DNA from: Paraglomus occultum
Lineage: Eukaryota > Glomeromycota > Glomeromycetes > Paraglomerales > Paraglomeraceae
Direction: 5' to 3'
DNA length: 19,987 bases
NCBI GenBank assembly: GCA_910592205.1
Contig: CAJVPJ010000647.1
Location: forward strand, 1-19,987
Under the pieces are notes generated by a model that was given only the letters and a program-made list of their open reading frames with translations, did no database searches and was not told the DNA's origin. Each line of letters starts with the position of its first letter. Within the stretch, counting starts at the first letter, position 1. The position numbers and the translations under genes were made by a program. This document shows positions 19,965 to 19,987 of this stretch, in pieces.

Positions 19965-19987
19965 CTTTCGACGTAACGTATTATGGG

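Noticed and set aside
1-19987. CRISPR array, operon, integron or phage module
   Set aside because: Spliced fungal-type genes show the window is eukaryotic; no regularly spaced repeats or prokaryotic gene clusters are present.

Overview
The window is nuclear DNA of an intron-containing eukaryote, most likely a fungus. Three ordinary single-copy fungal-type genes can be reconstructed exon by exon. They sit in long AT-rich intergenic DNA that carries transposon debris and non-autonomous inverted-repeat elements. The gene set (a Def1 homologue with a polyglutamine tail, RING/SAP Rad18, alanine aminotransferase), introns mostly of 67-181 nt (one of 577 nt) and several kilobases between some genes fit an early-diverging, transposon-bearing fungus such as a Mucoromycota member. 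That placement is inference; no rRNA or other marker is present.

Layout. 1-4.8 kb: no recognisable gene, only weak orphan ORFs, a G-rich tract, a small hairpin and a TAG microsatellite. 4823-9066 (+): five-exon gene for a 1073-residue Def1-like RNA polymerase II degradation factor, with an N-terminal CUE domain, an SWAQIVK motif and a Q/N/Y/P-rich tail. 9.1-12.4 kb: 3' flank and intergenic DNA containing a ~0.6 kb foldback element with ~200 bp imperfect inverted arms. 12384-13612 (-): four-exon Rad18-like E3 ubiquitin ligase, 306 residues, with RING and SAP but no visible UBZ zinc finger. 14330-16338 (-): five-exon alanine aminotransferase, 523 residues, with a mitochondrial-type presequence and a second in-frame ATG. 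16937-17295: a 359 bp MITE with 20 bp terminal inverted repeats and a perfect 5 bp target duplication. 18.2-18.8 kb (-): decayed Tc1/mariner (DD34E) transposase fragment next to a hAT-like fragment. 19.5-20.0 kb (+): possible two-exon orphan gene.

Def1 and Rad18 both act in ubiquitin-dependent responses to DNA damage or stalled polymerases. They are convergent and 3.3 kb apart, so no operon-like coupling is implied. Rad18 and the aminotransferase are in tandem on the minus strand, about 0.7 kb apart. I see no clear multi-gene novel system. The most unusual items are the two undescribed-looking non-autonomous elements and the compact Rad18 lacking the UBZ.
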